A stretch of DNA of 64,000 nt from Paralvinella palmiformis (Eukaryota; Annelida; Polychaeta; Terebellida; Alvinellidae), in assembly GCA_025642065.1 (NCBI GenBank), contig JAODUP010000034.1, forward strand, positions 758,501 to 822,500, given 5' to 3'. Below, in pieces: positions 35,154 through 48,900 of this stretch. The notes beneath the pieces are model-generated. The model had not been told where the DNA came from and did not search any database. It saw only the letters and a program-made list of their open reading frames with translations. A program made the position numbers and the translations under genes. The first letter of the stretch is position 1; the number at the start of each line of letters is the position of its first letter.

Positions 35154-38100
35154 TGTGGACTGACCACCTTACCTCCCACCGGTTATCTCAAATTATGCCG
35201 TCATTTCTAGTTCAGCACATGACACTGACAGCCATTAACAGCTATGTTTGTTGTGTCATTTGTTGGTTGTGTGTTACCAGTATTATCAGTAATCCAGGTC
35301 GGCATCCGTAACAACTGTGGAGATACGATTAACTTGCTCAGTAGATATCTTAAATTAATTCGCGACACATTGTTTAATCAGAAGGGAAGTATTACTACTA
35401 AAATAAGTATTTTGTTAACTAGGTTTGGAATTGCGACTTGCTTATTAAAGATGTGATTCCTGGCACATGTAATCAAAAATGATGACCAGTAGGATAGGTG
35501 AAGATGACAATTCTGTCGTGATTTAAAACTCTTAGTCACCTTGTTCAGCATCGTTAAATCAGATCAGTATTAAGTTACAGCGTTGGTAGAATTATCCCAC
35601 TTTACTCCATGGCAATAAATAATGATAGAGATGTACCCTTAGTCCTGGCTAGTCTTTGATCCGAGTCATTTACATCAAGTGCTTATCAGCAGTGGCCTTT
35701 TTTTCATGCCTGGATACATACCTTCTGTTTATGTCTCTGTGCATCCATGTTTGTGCACAGACCCACAGCAACACAGGCAGACATACAAACACACACACAC
35801 ATACACACAAAATTATTTCCATCCCTTTGAGTTCTTAACATTCATTTTTGACATCGGATGTAAACATTTGAACTTGGGCCTTTCCACGCTTTTGCTGATT
35901 CACCACATTCCCTGCTTAATGAACTGGCATCCATTTCCTGTCTCTGTAATGTTCTAATCCTCCCTGCTATGTTTTACTATGCAGTGACAGATCTATGTAG
36001 TGTCGTGTGTTCTGATGGTTTTCAGTCAGGATGCTGATGTTCATCATTCCATATTACAACATCCTGGTTAATGTTAATCACTGAATATGTGTGATTTGAA
36101 CTTCTGTATCCATGTGTGTGTGGGGGGGGGAGGGGATGGATGGGTGTGTGTCGACACACTTATCATTTGGAATGAATTGTTCTTTCGTCAATCTTGGGCA
36201 ACCAGTGAATTAGGCCAGGAGCATTAGGCTAACAGACTGGGTCAGGTGTCGCAAGTATGTTATCCAGTATATATGTCTGTGTGCATGTTTGTGTGTTCGT
36301 TCGTTCCATTTGGAATGGGCTATTGTGTAGTATTTGTACAGATTTGCTATTTTTCTCTACAGAGTCGGATCTTCTTTTGTAACATGTTTGTACAGAAATC
36401 ATGGCCTAGTCTTTCTGGTTGTTGTTTCTAACCATGTCTTAACTCACTAACAGACAGGTGAATATGTGTACAGAATTATCGCTACTGTGGAAAGCATGTC
36501 GTCTCTGATATATGTTATGATACTCCTCTACACATTTGTCACATGTATGCCCTGTGTATACTTACAGGCCCCACTGTACGGTTTTGTTCTTCTGTCATGC
36601 TACTCGAGGTGATAGAGAGCTATAGAGCGATGCTATGTTGTGCCTTTGTACCTCGGTGTGTCATTTTTTTATTGCTATTTTAAACTGATAATGTTGCCAC
36701 ATGGTAGACGTTCTGTTTCATCATATATTATCCACTTGTATAATACTGGCAGTTAAAATGTTAGACACTGGTTAACTATTAAACCATCAATCAGTTAGGT
36801 AATGTAGTAAAGGTTATTTTTCTTATTGATTTTAGATTTATACTGCAGGTTGTAATACTTCCTTTTGTTTTGGGATGTCTGGAGAGTATTTTACCCATCA
36901 CTTCATGTTACTGTTGCAGGGTGCTTGGCCCATTTAACCTTTATTTTCTTTTGCTTCGGAAGGATACATTCAGCTCTTTATTTTGTTATCTGTTTGTCTT
37001 TTTAAGTCGTATTCCAGGTGCTCTCATTGAAGCCGTACTTGTTTGAATGGGGGGGGGGAGCGGATATGATTTTTATTGCATTCAATGCATTCTGGGGAAT
37101 CCACGCTGCATTAGTTAGGACTGCTAGGCTAGGCAGTTTTATTTAGGAGAGGATATTTTTCCAACAAGGGATCCACTTCTGTTTGATAATCTTTATATGT
37201 TGACTGATCAACAAGCCTGTAACTGTTGTTTTAGAATGCTATATTTCGCGGCATCAGTGTTATGGGTGATATAAGGGTGTCTGTTTCCAGAGCATTACGA
37301 AGAAGTGTTTCACTGCCAGGTATTTTTGTACATTCACTTGTTAAGACCATTGTCACATGATTTATTTTTCTTAGAATGAGCGTGACCTGCTGAGTATTGC
37401 CCAAATTTTACCAAGAATATTTTCTGCCGTACGCAATTCTCACTGAATTTTACAAAGCTGCACTTGTTTTCCATTGTTATTGTAATGGAATGCCAACATT
37501 GTGATAGGAACAGTACTGTCTGTATTGTTTTAAATCTGTGCGCTGTCTGTAAAACATGATTAGTTTTGGTGAAGTATGGTCATTTGTCCTTTTTATGACA
37601 GATGTTTGCTCATTTGTTTTTAAAATAAAAAGCAGCAACCTGACACACTGGTACCAGACTATAAGGTGTGTGTTTGGGTTTGTGTGGGCATGCATGGGTG
37701 CACATGGGCACTAAAGAGTAGAAAAACCTCAACTTCCAAAATATGACAGACTTCTGCGTGTGTGTGTGTTTGTTACATGTACTTTACCATGCTATATCTT
37801 CTGATCCTGTTCCTCACTTGAACATTCTTTGCTGGAGCCCGACTGAATCTAATTCAGTGTACGTTCATTTAAAACATTAATTGTTTTCAATAACTGTTCT
37901 GTTGCCATTTAAAAACAAATATTTTGAGTTTCCAGTCCTTGATAAGCATTGAATAATGGGCCCTGAACAAACGTAAATAAATTACTGCTTAGTTGAATAA
38001 AATATAATCCACCATATAGTTCTAAAAAACTCTCTGTACTAGAATTTGTATTGATGCTGATTAACTTGACATGGTTCTTTTAAATCCATTTGTCAACACC

Positions 38101-38472
38101 ATTATATATTCTGGGTTTTTTTCTGCAAGTTGGAGTTTGCTGGATTATGGTCTTCTGTCTTTCCATGACTGAGCTAATCAAACGCTAAAATAAATCAAAT
38201 ATATCCTCGTTAACAGAAACATTATTATTAATCTGTTATACTTGTGGCCACAGTTTCTAGTTGTGGTTATTGTTGCCCTGATGTTATATTTGGTGTTGTT
38301 ATCTCTTGTTTGTTTATTTCACTGCACTTGTTTGTAAACATGTACCTGTTTATATTTGCTGTAATGTTCTTTGCTGTTCAAGTATTTATTTTCTCAGATA
38401 GAATGGTTTATATCACATGGTTATAATTCTTGTTATGTTGAATCCTCATGTTATTCATTTTGTAACATATAC

Positions 38473-38476
<4 letters not shown>

Positions 38477-38514
<38 letters not shown>

Positions 38515-38523
38515 CGAGAGAGA
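38477..38523. repeat. (TA)n-(GA)n microsatellite
   Basis: About 17 TA units pass into AGAGCGAGAGAGAG. Confidence 0.95.
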
Positions 38524-39824
38524 GTGTTTGTTTTGTTGATAGAGAAATGAAACAATCATTGCTGCATTCTTTTAAAATGTGTTTGTTATAATTTCTCCGA
38601 AGACTTCATAATCGCTTAAAAGCTAGTTGTATTTTAATATTGTGCTATCACAGTCATATTAAAACTCACTTTCTTTTTATATCAAATATGGAGATAAGGT
38701 AGAAAATATGTTAGAAATGTATACAGTCTTGTTTGTTAACCATTACGATAATCAAGTGGCACAGCTATAAACGAGATTGATACATATCTAATTCAGAAAT
38801 ATTTATTATATTATATTTAATATATTGTGCAGCTTGTTAAAAATAAGATAGATCCTGGGTAAAGTTCTGTAATGGCTTAATTAGTGACAGGTAAATTTGT
38901 AACTTGTATTTCAAAGATATTCTTCTGTCACCTATGACTAGTTAACGATCTTGTTCTTTATACATATTAAGCTGTCTCTAATATTAACATACACAAGTCA
39001 TATCTTACTTAAACTTGGCTTTTCTTCTTTTACCACATGGCATGGGGAAATTCCACTCTCGTAATGTTTGTATATTGCAGTGTTGAGATTACTGTGGTGT
39101 TTATAAGTGAAGAAGTTTGCTCAAGTTTCTACACATCTCATGCCGTTTATAATTCAATTTGTATTTTGCAAGCATAGTCTTCTTGTTTCAAATATCTGCT
39201 GAAACCCAGCTCTTTTGTAAGATAATTCTTTTTAACTTGGCATAATGCATTATGGTATGAGTTTGGTTTTTTTAAAGATAATTTTAGCATTTTTTCCCAT
39301 TTCTTCAGCTTTATATCTAGGTAATTTTATATCATGATACCAAGTTTGTGATAATCCATCTCGTATAGTTACTGTAATATCTGTCATAATAATGCTAATG
39401 AGGAATTCATGTCCATGAGACATTATAAGGTTCTGATCAAATGGCACGATCAGGAACATTTCTCAAATAGTCAGAGATGATTGCTGATAACAGAATTGTT
39501 TATAAACCTTTTCATTGCTGCTCTCTTGTATTTGTGTTCTTCCAAATAACAGATTAATATTTGTTCTGCTAGAGTGTACGCTCAAAGTGTATGGTGTATT
39601 GTACACATTACTCGGCAGCTTCTGTTTAAATGAATGACGATGTTCTTACTGTTGGTTATACCAAACTAGCTGATGCTATTTAACTTTGTCGATAAAATAA
39701 TTATAACAATTCCAGCCGTAATAGTATGATTGTTCTTTAACAACGTAAACACAGCTTGTGTTAGCTCCACATTAACTACACTGGTAAGTGATTAACTGGC
39801 ATTACCCACAGGATCAGTAATACC

Positions 39825-39848
39825 TATATATATATATATATATATATA
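39825..39848. repeat. (TA)n microsatellite
   Basis: Twelve TA units. A shorter TA run follows at about 40121-40135. Confidence 0.9.
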
Positions 39849-40837
39849 AGCTTACTGTTACCAAGTTTTGTGCAAAACAATTGTTTTATGTGCAAATATC
39901 AATAAGCAATGATCCGTAGATATTGAATTAGTTGGACCTAAATTTTTACTTTTAGACAATTCTCTATTACAATCAAAGTAGTGTGAAGATATCAGTTGAT
40001 GAGTTTCAGTTAGTTACAATTACTTTTACAGAACAGGAATAATCTTGTTTACTTACTGTGTTAGTTACTTAATTTAGTTAATTAAGGTGTCGTCATCAGA
40101 ATATCATTTATAAAGTTGTCATATATATATATATAATATTTTTGCAAAAATCACCACCAATGCTTGTTATATGTTCTTTCTGCCATCTGTGGTACAGTTC
40201 TGTTTAAGAAATATATTTTATACTTCTGCCATATCTTGCATTAAAACCTATATGCTTATAATAAGGAATGATGATAATTGCCAGGTTATGTTCTAATGCT
40301 GTTGACATGTTCTGTGCCAAATATATAGTATTTACTTTACACTTAGTCTTTTTTCTTTATCACCATATTAATAGATCATTAAACCTTCAGAGGTCAACTT
40401 TATAGGTTAAACATTTTATTTTCACTTTTTGACTGAAATATATTACTTTTATACGAAACCACTGATAATTTTAATTTTTTTTAATTCCTATTTGTTGTTC
40501 ATTAATGACAAAAGAATCTTACTCTCCTGTTAATTCTAAATTAATTCAGCTTTGTAAATTAGTTTGGTTGTGCTTATCTGAAACTAGGGCCAAGTTAGAA
40601 GCTACTAAAAAGAATATCGTGCTTACTGAATATCAGACTGATGACTGTCCTTGTGATGAATTATGTATTGCTTGAAGGTCAAATGATTAAAAAGTGACGT
40701 TGTTATTGTTAATTATGTTGTTTCACACATTATTTCATTTGTAAATGTTATTCTGCTGTGTAAAATGATATGTGAGCTCTTCATCAAACTAAACTATATT
40801 TAGAATTATTTGGTTTGTTGCCTTTTTGTAGCGAATG

Positions 40838-41095
40838 CGTTTAGTTAGAGCATAGGGCTAGTAACCAAAGGGTCATAGGTTCAATGAGCTGGCATGTGGT
40901 GACTGGTTCTCTCGGCCAGAAATGAGAACTGGATAGGATGTGATGCTGTGTCCGAGTAATTGCATGCTCCCTCTGGAGTTGATGTGTGTGTTGGATTGAA
41001 ACAAGTCAGAGTCGTTTGGTAAAGTGCCTTGGAGCAGCTATCTAGCTAGATAGAGTGCCATATAAATGTGACTTATTATTATTAATATAAAGTTG
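40838..41095 (+). mobile_element. tRNA-derived SINE with (ATT)n tail
   Basis: A tRNA-like head (TTAGTTAGAGCATAGGGC ... CATAGGTTCAATGAG) is followed by a body (TGGATTGAAACAAGTCAGAGTC) and a 3' end AGCTATCTAGCTAGATAGAG then CATATAAATGTGACTTATTA. The same body and tail occur in the SINE at 63425-63736, which defines a family. Confidence 0.8.
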
Positions 41096-41396
41096 ATTTC
41101 TGCTCACCATTACAAAGCTAACCTGTATATGGATTCTTGGTAGCAATTTCTAAGAACTCCACCTTCATCTCTTGTACTATCCAGACACCCCCAACCCCTA
41201 GTTCTTAATGGATTTAGCCTGGACTAACAAATAATCCAGATAATATTCTTTAACCCCTTTGAGAATGATCGGCTCTGGTTTTCTTGCTTGTCTAAATTGA
41301 GCATGTCCATTTATTAGAGATAACAAATACATGTACATTTTATTTTCTTGCTACTATTATGTTGTTTTTAAATAATGTGACTACTAGTTAGATATC

Positions 41397-42326
41397 TGCC
41401 ATATATACTGGAGTATATGCCACACTCCTGTATAAGACGCACCAGGTTTTAGGATCAATAAACCCCCCTAGAGTCGAACCCCCATAGAAGATGCACTAAA
41501 ATCAGCAAATTTATTAAAAACCCAAAATTCATCATCTTCATTAAACATCTGTCGTATCTGGTCACGTGTCATCATACATGTCATCACCTTCGTCGGAGTC
41601 AGATTTGTCACGCTGTTCATCCCGCAATATATCATCTTCCGTGCCATCTCAATCATTGCTGATAGAGCACTTCTTGAACGATTTGGTAATAATACTGGGG
41701 TCGATTTAATCCCAGGCCGTTTTCACCCACTGTGTGACGCTAGGTAACAACGGCCGCTTCAGGTCGGCTGCTGCTGTGCATTCATTTCCAAAATGCTGTT
41801 TGAAGTGTTTATTAGTAGTTCCCATGTCCTAGGTTTGGAAGTAATTAACACATTGTTTGCCTTTGATGTAGCTTCTATGGTCATTCTTTGCTTGGTCTCA
41901 TTTACCATTTCGTTCAATTACACACACACATACATTTCAATAGTAATGACATGTCCTAGATAGACCAATTATATACATTCCAAAAATTACATCTGCCTCG
42001 AAAATTTTATGGAGGCAGCTGTATTGGTCATAGTACGGCCGTTTTTTACCTACACCTTTGTGGTCACGTTTCTAATTAGAGCATCGGATTAAATAATCGT
42101 GGCGGTTATCACGATTAAGTTTGGCTTCGAAAGACAACAGCGAAAACACACCTAATTAATTAGTTTTTTGTTCATATATTCATTATTAATGTTGAAAAAC
42201 AATATTATTATATTTCCTCCTAAATTATGCCAAATATTACCTTCCCTTTTAGTCTGACCTGCATACAAGATACACTCGCTTTTGGCAGCGATTTCATGAT
42301 ATCAATGTGCACAAGCATATACGGTA
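41397..42326 (-). mobile_element. pogo/Tigger-like DNA transposon relic (C-terminal transposase)
   Basis: On the - strand a decayed frame reads LKRPLLPSVTQWVKTAWD, then IITKSFKKCSISN, DGTEDDI and an acidic tail (41860-41470). This order is typical of the end of a pogo/Tigger DDE transposase. Termini resemble each other: TGCCATATATACTGGAGTAT at the left, and a TACGGTA end at 42320-42326. The catalytic Asp region is absent and stops interrupt the frame, so it is inactive. Confidence 0.7.
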
Positions 42327-42905
42327 TTTTTCAACAAATTTATAAAAGTTTATGGTCCCAAATTACCAAAGCATTTATGATGGTTATGCTAAATGATTTG
42401 GATTAAATTCTCTCTTTTTAACTTCACAGAAATAACCACAAAATCAAAAAAAAATTCTAAATTTATAAAATAAACATTCAGAATGCTCACACCTAGCTAG
42501 CTGTCCTTGAAACCAATTAGATACAAATTTAGCATTAGCCTACATCAAATTTATTGTGTGTACTCGTCTATGTGTAAACTCCTTTATACTCGCGTGTGTG
42601 TTTGTGTACAATTTATTCCCCAAAATACATTGAATATTTAATCCACAAAATGGATGCAGAAGAAAATCTGGACTTATTTTGACCAAATGAAAAAATATAA
42701 TTTATAAAAGATAGTAAAATTGTTAGATGGCAATGAATTGATTTTATAAAAACAACAACAACAGTGTTTACTGTTCAGTCATAAGCTCACTCCAGGGTTT
42801 AATAAAATAGTGACATGATCTCAAGATAATAGAAATTCAACATTTACTGGCAAGACTGAACTGAAATCCTCCATCTTTTGTTGCATATAGAGGTAATAGA
42901 ACTAA
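42327..42905 (-). other. RRN3 3' flank
   Basis: This is the likely 3' UTR of RRN3 and downstream sequence. A - strand AATAAA (TTTATT at 42612-42617) lies about 290 bases past the stop and is one candidate poly(A) signal. No other feature was seen. Confidence 0.45.
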
Positions 42906-45900
42906 TTATGCATGTTTGAAGCCAGGTGATACCCCATACATCATAAGGTCTGTGAATGAAGACGTGAGTGGCGACTTGACAATTTTCTGGGAAGGTGATA
43001 AAGAAATGACTGTCTTCTCAATGGAACCACAGAGTGTAATATCAACATCCATGTAGTGATCTTCTTCCTGAAATAAAAAACTGCTGTGAAAGAACTATAC
43101 CTTGAAGAACAAACTGCAAGCATATAAGACTTATCCAATCAGTCAAGCACACTGTAAACCCAAAATGAAAGAGAATCCTTCACTGTAAAGTTAAGTCCAT
43201 AAATCCAGCATTTATCTGTGCAAGTCATACCTGGTTTTCTAGATCTTCATCATCTGGCAAAACGTTTCCGTCATATTCTTTATACAATGGATAGATATAA
43301 GCAGAAGATCTGAAATAAAACCAGTTCTACACATCAGAAAAATCAAATAAAGGTAATATCCTGTTTACTGATGATAAGGTTTTTCTAAACAATAAACTCA
43401 AACCTATGATTGACACATAAAATGGGGCTATTATAAGAGTGTCATAATCTCTGATTGTAAAGCTTTTATTAAAAAACGGAATATTAATTAACCAGTTTGT
43501 TTGACTAAACCAGTAACCCCATGTTAATTAACACTTACCGTGGCAAGAGATAAGGATCAAAAGGAAAAAATGTATTCGGTAACGAGTCAACAGAGACTGA
43601 ATGAGAGACACCACCATCACCAGCTGTAGGTAAGCGATTTCTCTTATTTTTTTCAATGATCGTTTCGCAGAATGCCAACTGGTGTTGCCTGAAATAGTTT
43701 GAATACGCCTTTATCTGTAACAAATCTAAACTGGTACGAAATGAATATTACAGAAACATGCTGCAAACTGAGCATCGTTAAAACATCAAAAGATCCAATC
43801 TTACCTTGCTACACAAGTGAACGTATTGATAACTGCCGGGATGCAGTATTTCAGTGGATTTAGTCTGCACATTACAATAGTCTGAAGGTTAAGTCTCCGA
43901 CAAAATTGCAGTCCTGTTCAAAAATAAATGGAAACAGTGAATCAGACAGTAAAATATGGATGGACAAAAATACACACGCAAATATTAGTGACTGGTGTTT
44001 ACTTATTCTATTCAATATCCACAATGAAAAGTACGTTTTGCGTAGACTGCTTACCATCCTTCGTTTCAAGAAGATCTTTATGTCTAAAGGCAAGCACATA
44101 AAAGATTGCCTGGCAAACGGCATAGAAGGCACTGTGAACTCTGATCTCTACCTCAGTTGCCAAATCAGCTGTCTGATGTATGTAGGTATGAACCCAAGAC
44201 ACCATCAAGTCTAAAACAGCTTTCAGTGTGCTGAAGTACAGATAATTTACACAAATATTCAACGCAATATAATTAACCCAGTAACATCGGAAATAACATT
44301 AACCTGATCTAGAACAACACAGTCTGTGCTGATTATGGGAATCATAGACACATTACCTGATCGAGATAAATTTAGCTCTTGCCAGGAAGCTTGCCATATA
44401 AGCCACAGCAGCTTGTCTGAACAACACCTGTGTGTTAGGATCCTGTACCTTCTTCCAAAGATAATCCAAGAATCCTTCTGAAAGTGCCTAAAATAATCAT
44501 GAAAGGAATGTAAAATATTTACAAACCAAATAATACAAGTCTAGAAATTCTACGATACTGATCTGTCAACTCATGCTACAATATTTACTTTGAGAACTAA
44601 GAAATTACTTGTGTCATTGGTAATAATGAAAATAAAAAATTACGGTAATCTAAAGCCTCTTTAAAGTTTTAAAGCTGAACTGGGTGATATTTACGTACTT
44701 CCTTAAAACTAGATATGTAGAAGATGACGAACTGTACATGACATGATGCATATGTGGGCAAAAGGATCTTCTCAAAGATGACCAGAAGCTCCTTGTACAT
44801 TTTTTTCGTCACTTCCCAATCTAACTGTTCTGGATGTCACAATAAAACATTAATGTATTTAATATGATGAAATGAATATTTCAGAAAGAACACAGGTGCT
44901 TTTTACATGCTGATCTAAGTGAGACATGTGTGTGTATGTGTGTTTATACAGAATACATACCTTTACTATAACATGTATCATGAACATATATCAACATAAC
45001 TTCCATTAGTATGTCCAGTTTGACAGCCTCTAAGGGCAGCTTCTGTTCTGTTCTGGAAGTCACACCTTCCTATTATACATTTTAAAAAAAAGCAGATTAA
45101 AGCAAGCTGTCAGTCAACCGTGGATTTCATATTGCATGATGTAATATTGCAGATTTTCACCACTGCTAGCTAACTCAGAAATTGCTATCAGCATCATTTG
45201 TAATTCCATTATATTACCTGAACTAACAGACAGGTGTGGGAAAAAAAGCACGTCAAACATGATTTCCAGTTGAAGTGGCACGAAACTGAAGACTATTTAC
45301 AATGAGAAATTATGGGATAGCAAGATAATATAATATAGATAAATAAACAGCTTTAAAAAATTCAGATGTCAAAATCCATATACGCATAGGAGAATAGATA
45401 GTAGGTGATCAGAAGTGTCAATGCATAAAAGATTATCTAAAAATAAACTTGAGTCACCCACCATCTTTGATGAGCTGATCTTGACAGAACTGTTCTTTTT
45501 AATTATCAATAACAAAATAAGCCAAAATTACCTAATATGTGCACAGTTATAACTTTTAAGGTATGTATTTTAAATGTCACCAAAAACGTCATTCTGGATA
45601 TACTATCTTGTTTCTTTAAGAAAAAAAGACTGGTAACATCCAGCTTTGATACATTTCCTATACCACCGTTAAAAATTCTATTTGAGCCCAAATCTGAATG
45701 CCTAACATTCTTGTTCAGATTGCAGAATGTGAACATCAAGATTATGTGTAGCATAAGTCTACTGGATCATTTAATTTATTCCCGTCATCAGCTGATACTA
45801 GAACACTAAACTGACAAAAGCAGGGCACTGGCGACAGATTGTTGACCCTTCTTCTAGTTTGTAATCTAAACCTAATTTATTACATTATATCTTGGTTATT

Positions 45901-48900
45901 TTCCAATGTTTAGACAACAAAAAACAACTCCAAACGAAACACTAACCATATCAAAGATACCCGTATCATCATCTTCATCATCGTCATCTGCAGGTTGTAG
46001 CCGTTCTCTAGGACATCGTACCTAAAACAAAATCTAGTAAGCGTTACTTACAAGTGTAATGATCCTGATGATATTTTACCTAACAGAAGCATTCTCTGAG
46101 TACTTGACTGAAATATAACTTTTCAAAATGATCCATTTATTGTTGCTCAATCAACCACAGCCCATTGTAAGTTAGACAACAATCAACAACCCATCAACAA
46201 ATTATCTGACGCTATTCTCCAAACAACTCTCTCTTATGACTGTATATTGCCTACAAGATATTAGCACAAAATAGTTCTCTTCTATATAACTGATCTGAAA
46301 CAAACAAACAACTAAAAGTAAATACCGAAGATTGTAATGGTGTGTCAACAGGAGCTGAAGTTAAATTTGGTATAACAGTGTCTATTGCCTTGTTTATATT
46401 ATGAACACTTACATAATGCAACAATCACACAAGTTTGGCAGAAAAACTAAACACACGATGAATGAATATAACCTGTGGATATGGTATAGGAATACATCAG
46501 TAGGATGAAATGAATAGTGAACTGATAGACCAAGAAGACAGTAACAATACTAGGGGACCATCTTCAGCAAAACTGAAGACATGATTAGTGAAACCAGCAT
46601 AAAAATACTCGGACAAAATAATTCACTTCATTGTACAACATAGCATGCACATAAAAAGGAAAATTTGCATCTTTTATTTCTATACATCTATGAATTATAT
46701 GTTGTTATAAAGCATTCTTTAAATACAGTTATATGCTAATTCTGGATGCAAAATAAAATATTGGAATAGCCATTCTGGAGAGTCAATAACTGCTTGAATA
46801 ATATATTCTGGAGATGAAATAAAATGAAATGACAAAAGATATCAAGTGGAAATTGATATCCCACTGTTATTTAAATTTATGGACATTGCCTTGAAATGCT
46901 TGATGTATTTAAGTCTATTTCGACATGATGTCATGTTACCTTTCACAAGAAACAACACTACCTAATTAATGTTCTTCCCTGAACTACTGATCTAACTTTG
47001 ATGGTAAGAAAACGAGTTACTTTATTTTAGCATCCCTTTTAACATATAGGTATGATGACATGTAGAGATCAATGACTAATCACATATGTTCAGGTATGAG
47101 TTAAATATCCACTGATTATGGGAAAATAGATGCTCCAGAGCAGATATAAACCATGTGTGACTGTGAGTATTAACCAACCCAGTTTATCATAGCCATGTCT
47201 GCTAGCAGACACAAACTCATCACTGGATTTAGGTTTTAGTTGCACGTTATATCTTCTAGAAATGCTATTTGTTTATGCTGGTTGATCAGGCACCTTATAG
47301 TGCAATCATGGGATACTTTATAATTGTTATATAACAACAACAAGTATTATCCATATATGCTTGCATCTACCATGGTAAGAGCACCACTGATTAAATAAAA
47401 TGGACAACAGTTTTTTCATCCTGTAACATCAGTTTAAAAGTGTTTACGGACATTAAGACAACTTCTTACCATTTCACAGACTCACACACTTCTGCAAAGT
47501 AGTTGTTTATTTCAAATTCAAATAAACTTAATTTCTAATCTGTTTCTTGGTTGACTAAATCCCCCTGTTTTATGCCCACCTTTATGCACAAGACAGACTA
47601 AACTAGGCAAAGTGAAAGATGTCATTTTTAATTCCATGTAGCAAAAAGGAACAGTTCACTTTCATTTCAAATTTTCGCGACTACCACAGCTATGTTGACA
47701 AATATCATAAATAATTATGAAAATGAGAATGTGAAAATGATCACCAACATATTAAATAATCCAGTTCAAAAGGGATGATTAATCGACTATTAATGGCCCT
47801 GTGTGTGCACCGCCATTTTGAAGCTATACACAGACAGGAAGCTCCTGAATGCTGACATTACTTGAACCAAGCAATTCGACTGGAAGTCTGAATAACCCAT
47901 TTAAAAGCATGTAAACACATGTTAGCCAAGAATAATTCCAGAACAAAACGTAGTAATCTCACTAAATTTACATATTAACTGACATTCAGCCATATCAGTT
48001 TGAGCCAGAAGAACCATTACAAGAGGATTCTGACTGTTTCGAGGGAAGCAGAATCATTGAAGAAAGCGTGATGAGAACTGGGAACACCAGCTGGTATCTA
48101 TATGAACTCTGTGTACTCCTAACCCAGGTGACATCAGAGCTCTTAGACTTTTCTCCTTCCCACCTTCAAATCTGGCATCCAGTGCAGCCATAATGGTGGC
48201 CCTCCAGTAATTTGGATTATTTCCTTTTGTCTATGATATCAGGTATAGTTTGTGATTATTATTGTGAATTTTCTTTTACTGTTATAAGCATTATATATTT
48301 AAGTAATATTATATGAGGATGAAGTGTCCCTTTAAGGATACAACACCAGGATAACGATGTGTGTTAAACAATTTTACAAAATCCTGTATCATAAAATAAT
48401 ATATCACCATTCACAAAAAACAGCCATCCAGATAATGTATAAAATGTCCAGCTATTGGTAAATCTTAAACCAAGACAAAATCTGGATCTGCCATAAATGT
48501 GCTAAATAAGTAAAACTTGCTTAACACTGCACCTAATTACATGTTATTACTGTGAAACATGTGATTTATATACAAAATTAATATTAATCATGTAATATAA
48601 AAGAACAATGAAGTTTCTACATACATCTAGCCGTGTCATTTTATCAATTATCAGTTCAAGGATCGGTTGCCTATATCCATGCATGTACAAGGCAATGTGT
48701 ATAAGATTCTGGACGTAAGTTTGCTGTACAAAAGCTGGTTTGATAAAGTAAGGAAACATATCACCGACCAAAGTCAGCAATACCTTAGGAGCCCTGAAAT
48801 TACAAAAAAGCATACAAAATTAATCTTTATTCAATTAAGAAGCATTGTGAAAACTAAAAGAAATCCTAAATAACTGTTTAAAAAAGCAAAAGACAAAATA

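Larger units (their letters stand above)
35154..40837 (+). other. G-alpha 3' UTR and intergenic region
   Basis: There is no coding sequence of note. The 3' UTR presumably starts here. AATAAA occurs at 35614-35619 and at several later positions, so the poly(A) site cannot be chosen. (TA)n arrays occur at 38477-38511 (followed by GA) and 39825-39848, and TG/CA-rich runs near 35790, 36110 and 37760. Confidence 0.6.

Noticed and set aside
43906..44214. 102-codon + strand frame
   Set aside because: It is a shadow of RRN3 exons on the opposite strand, where conserved residues and splice phases agree.
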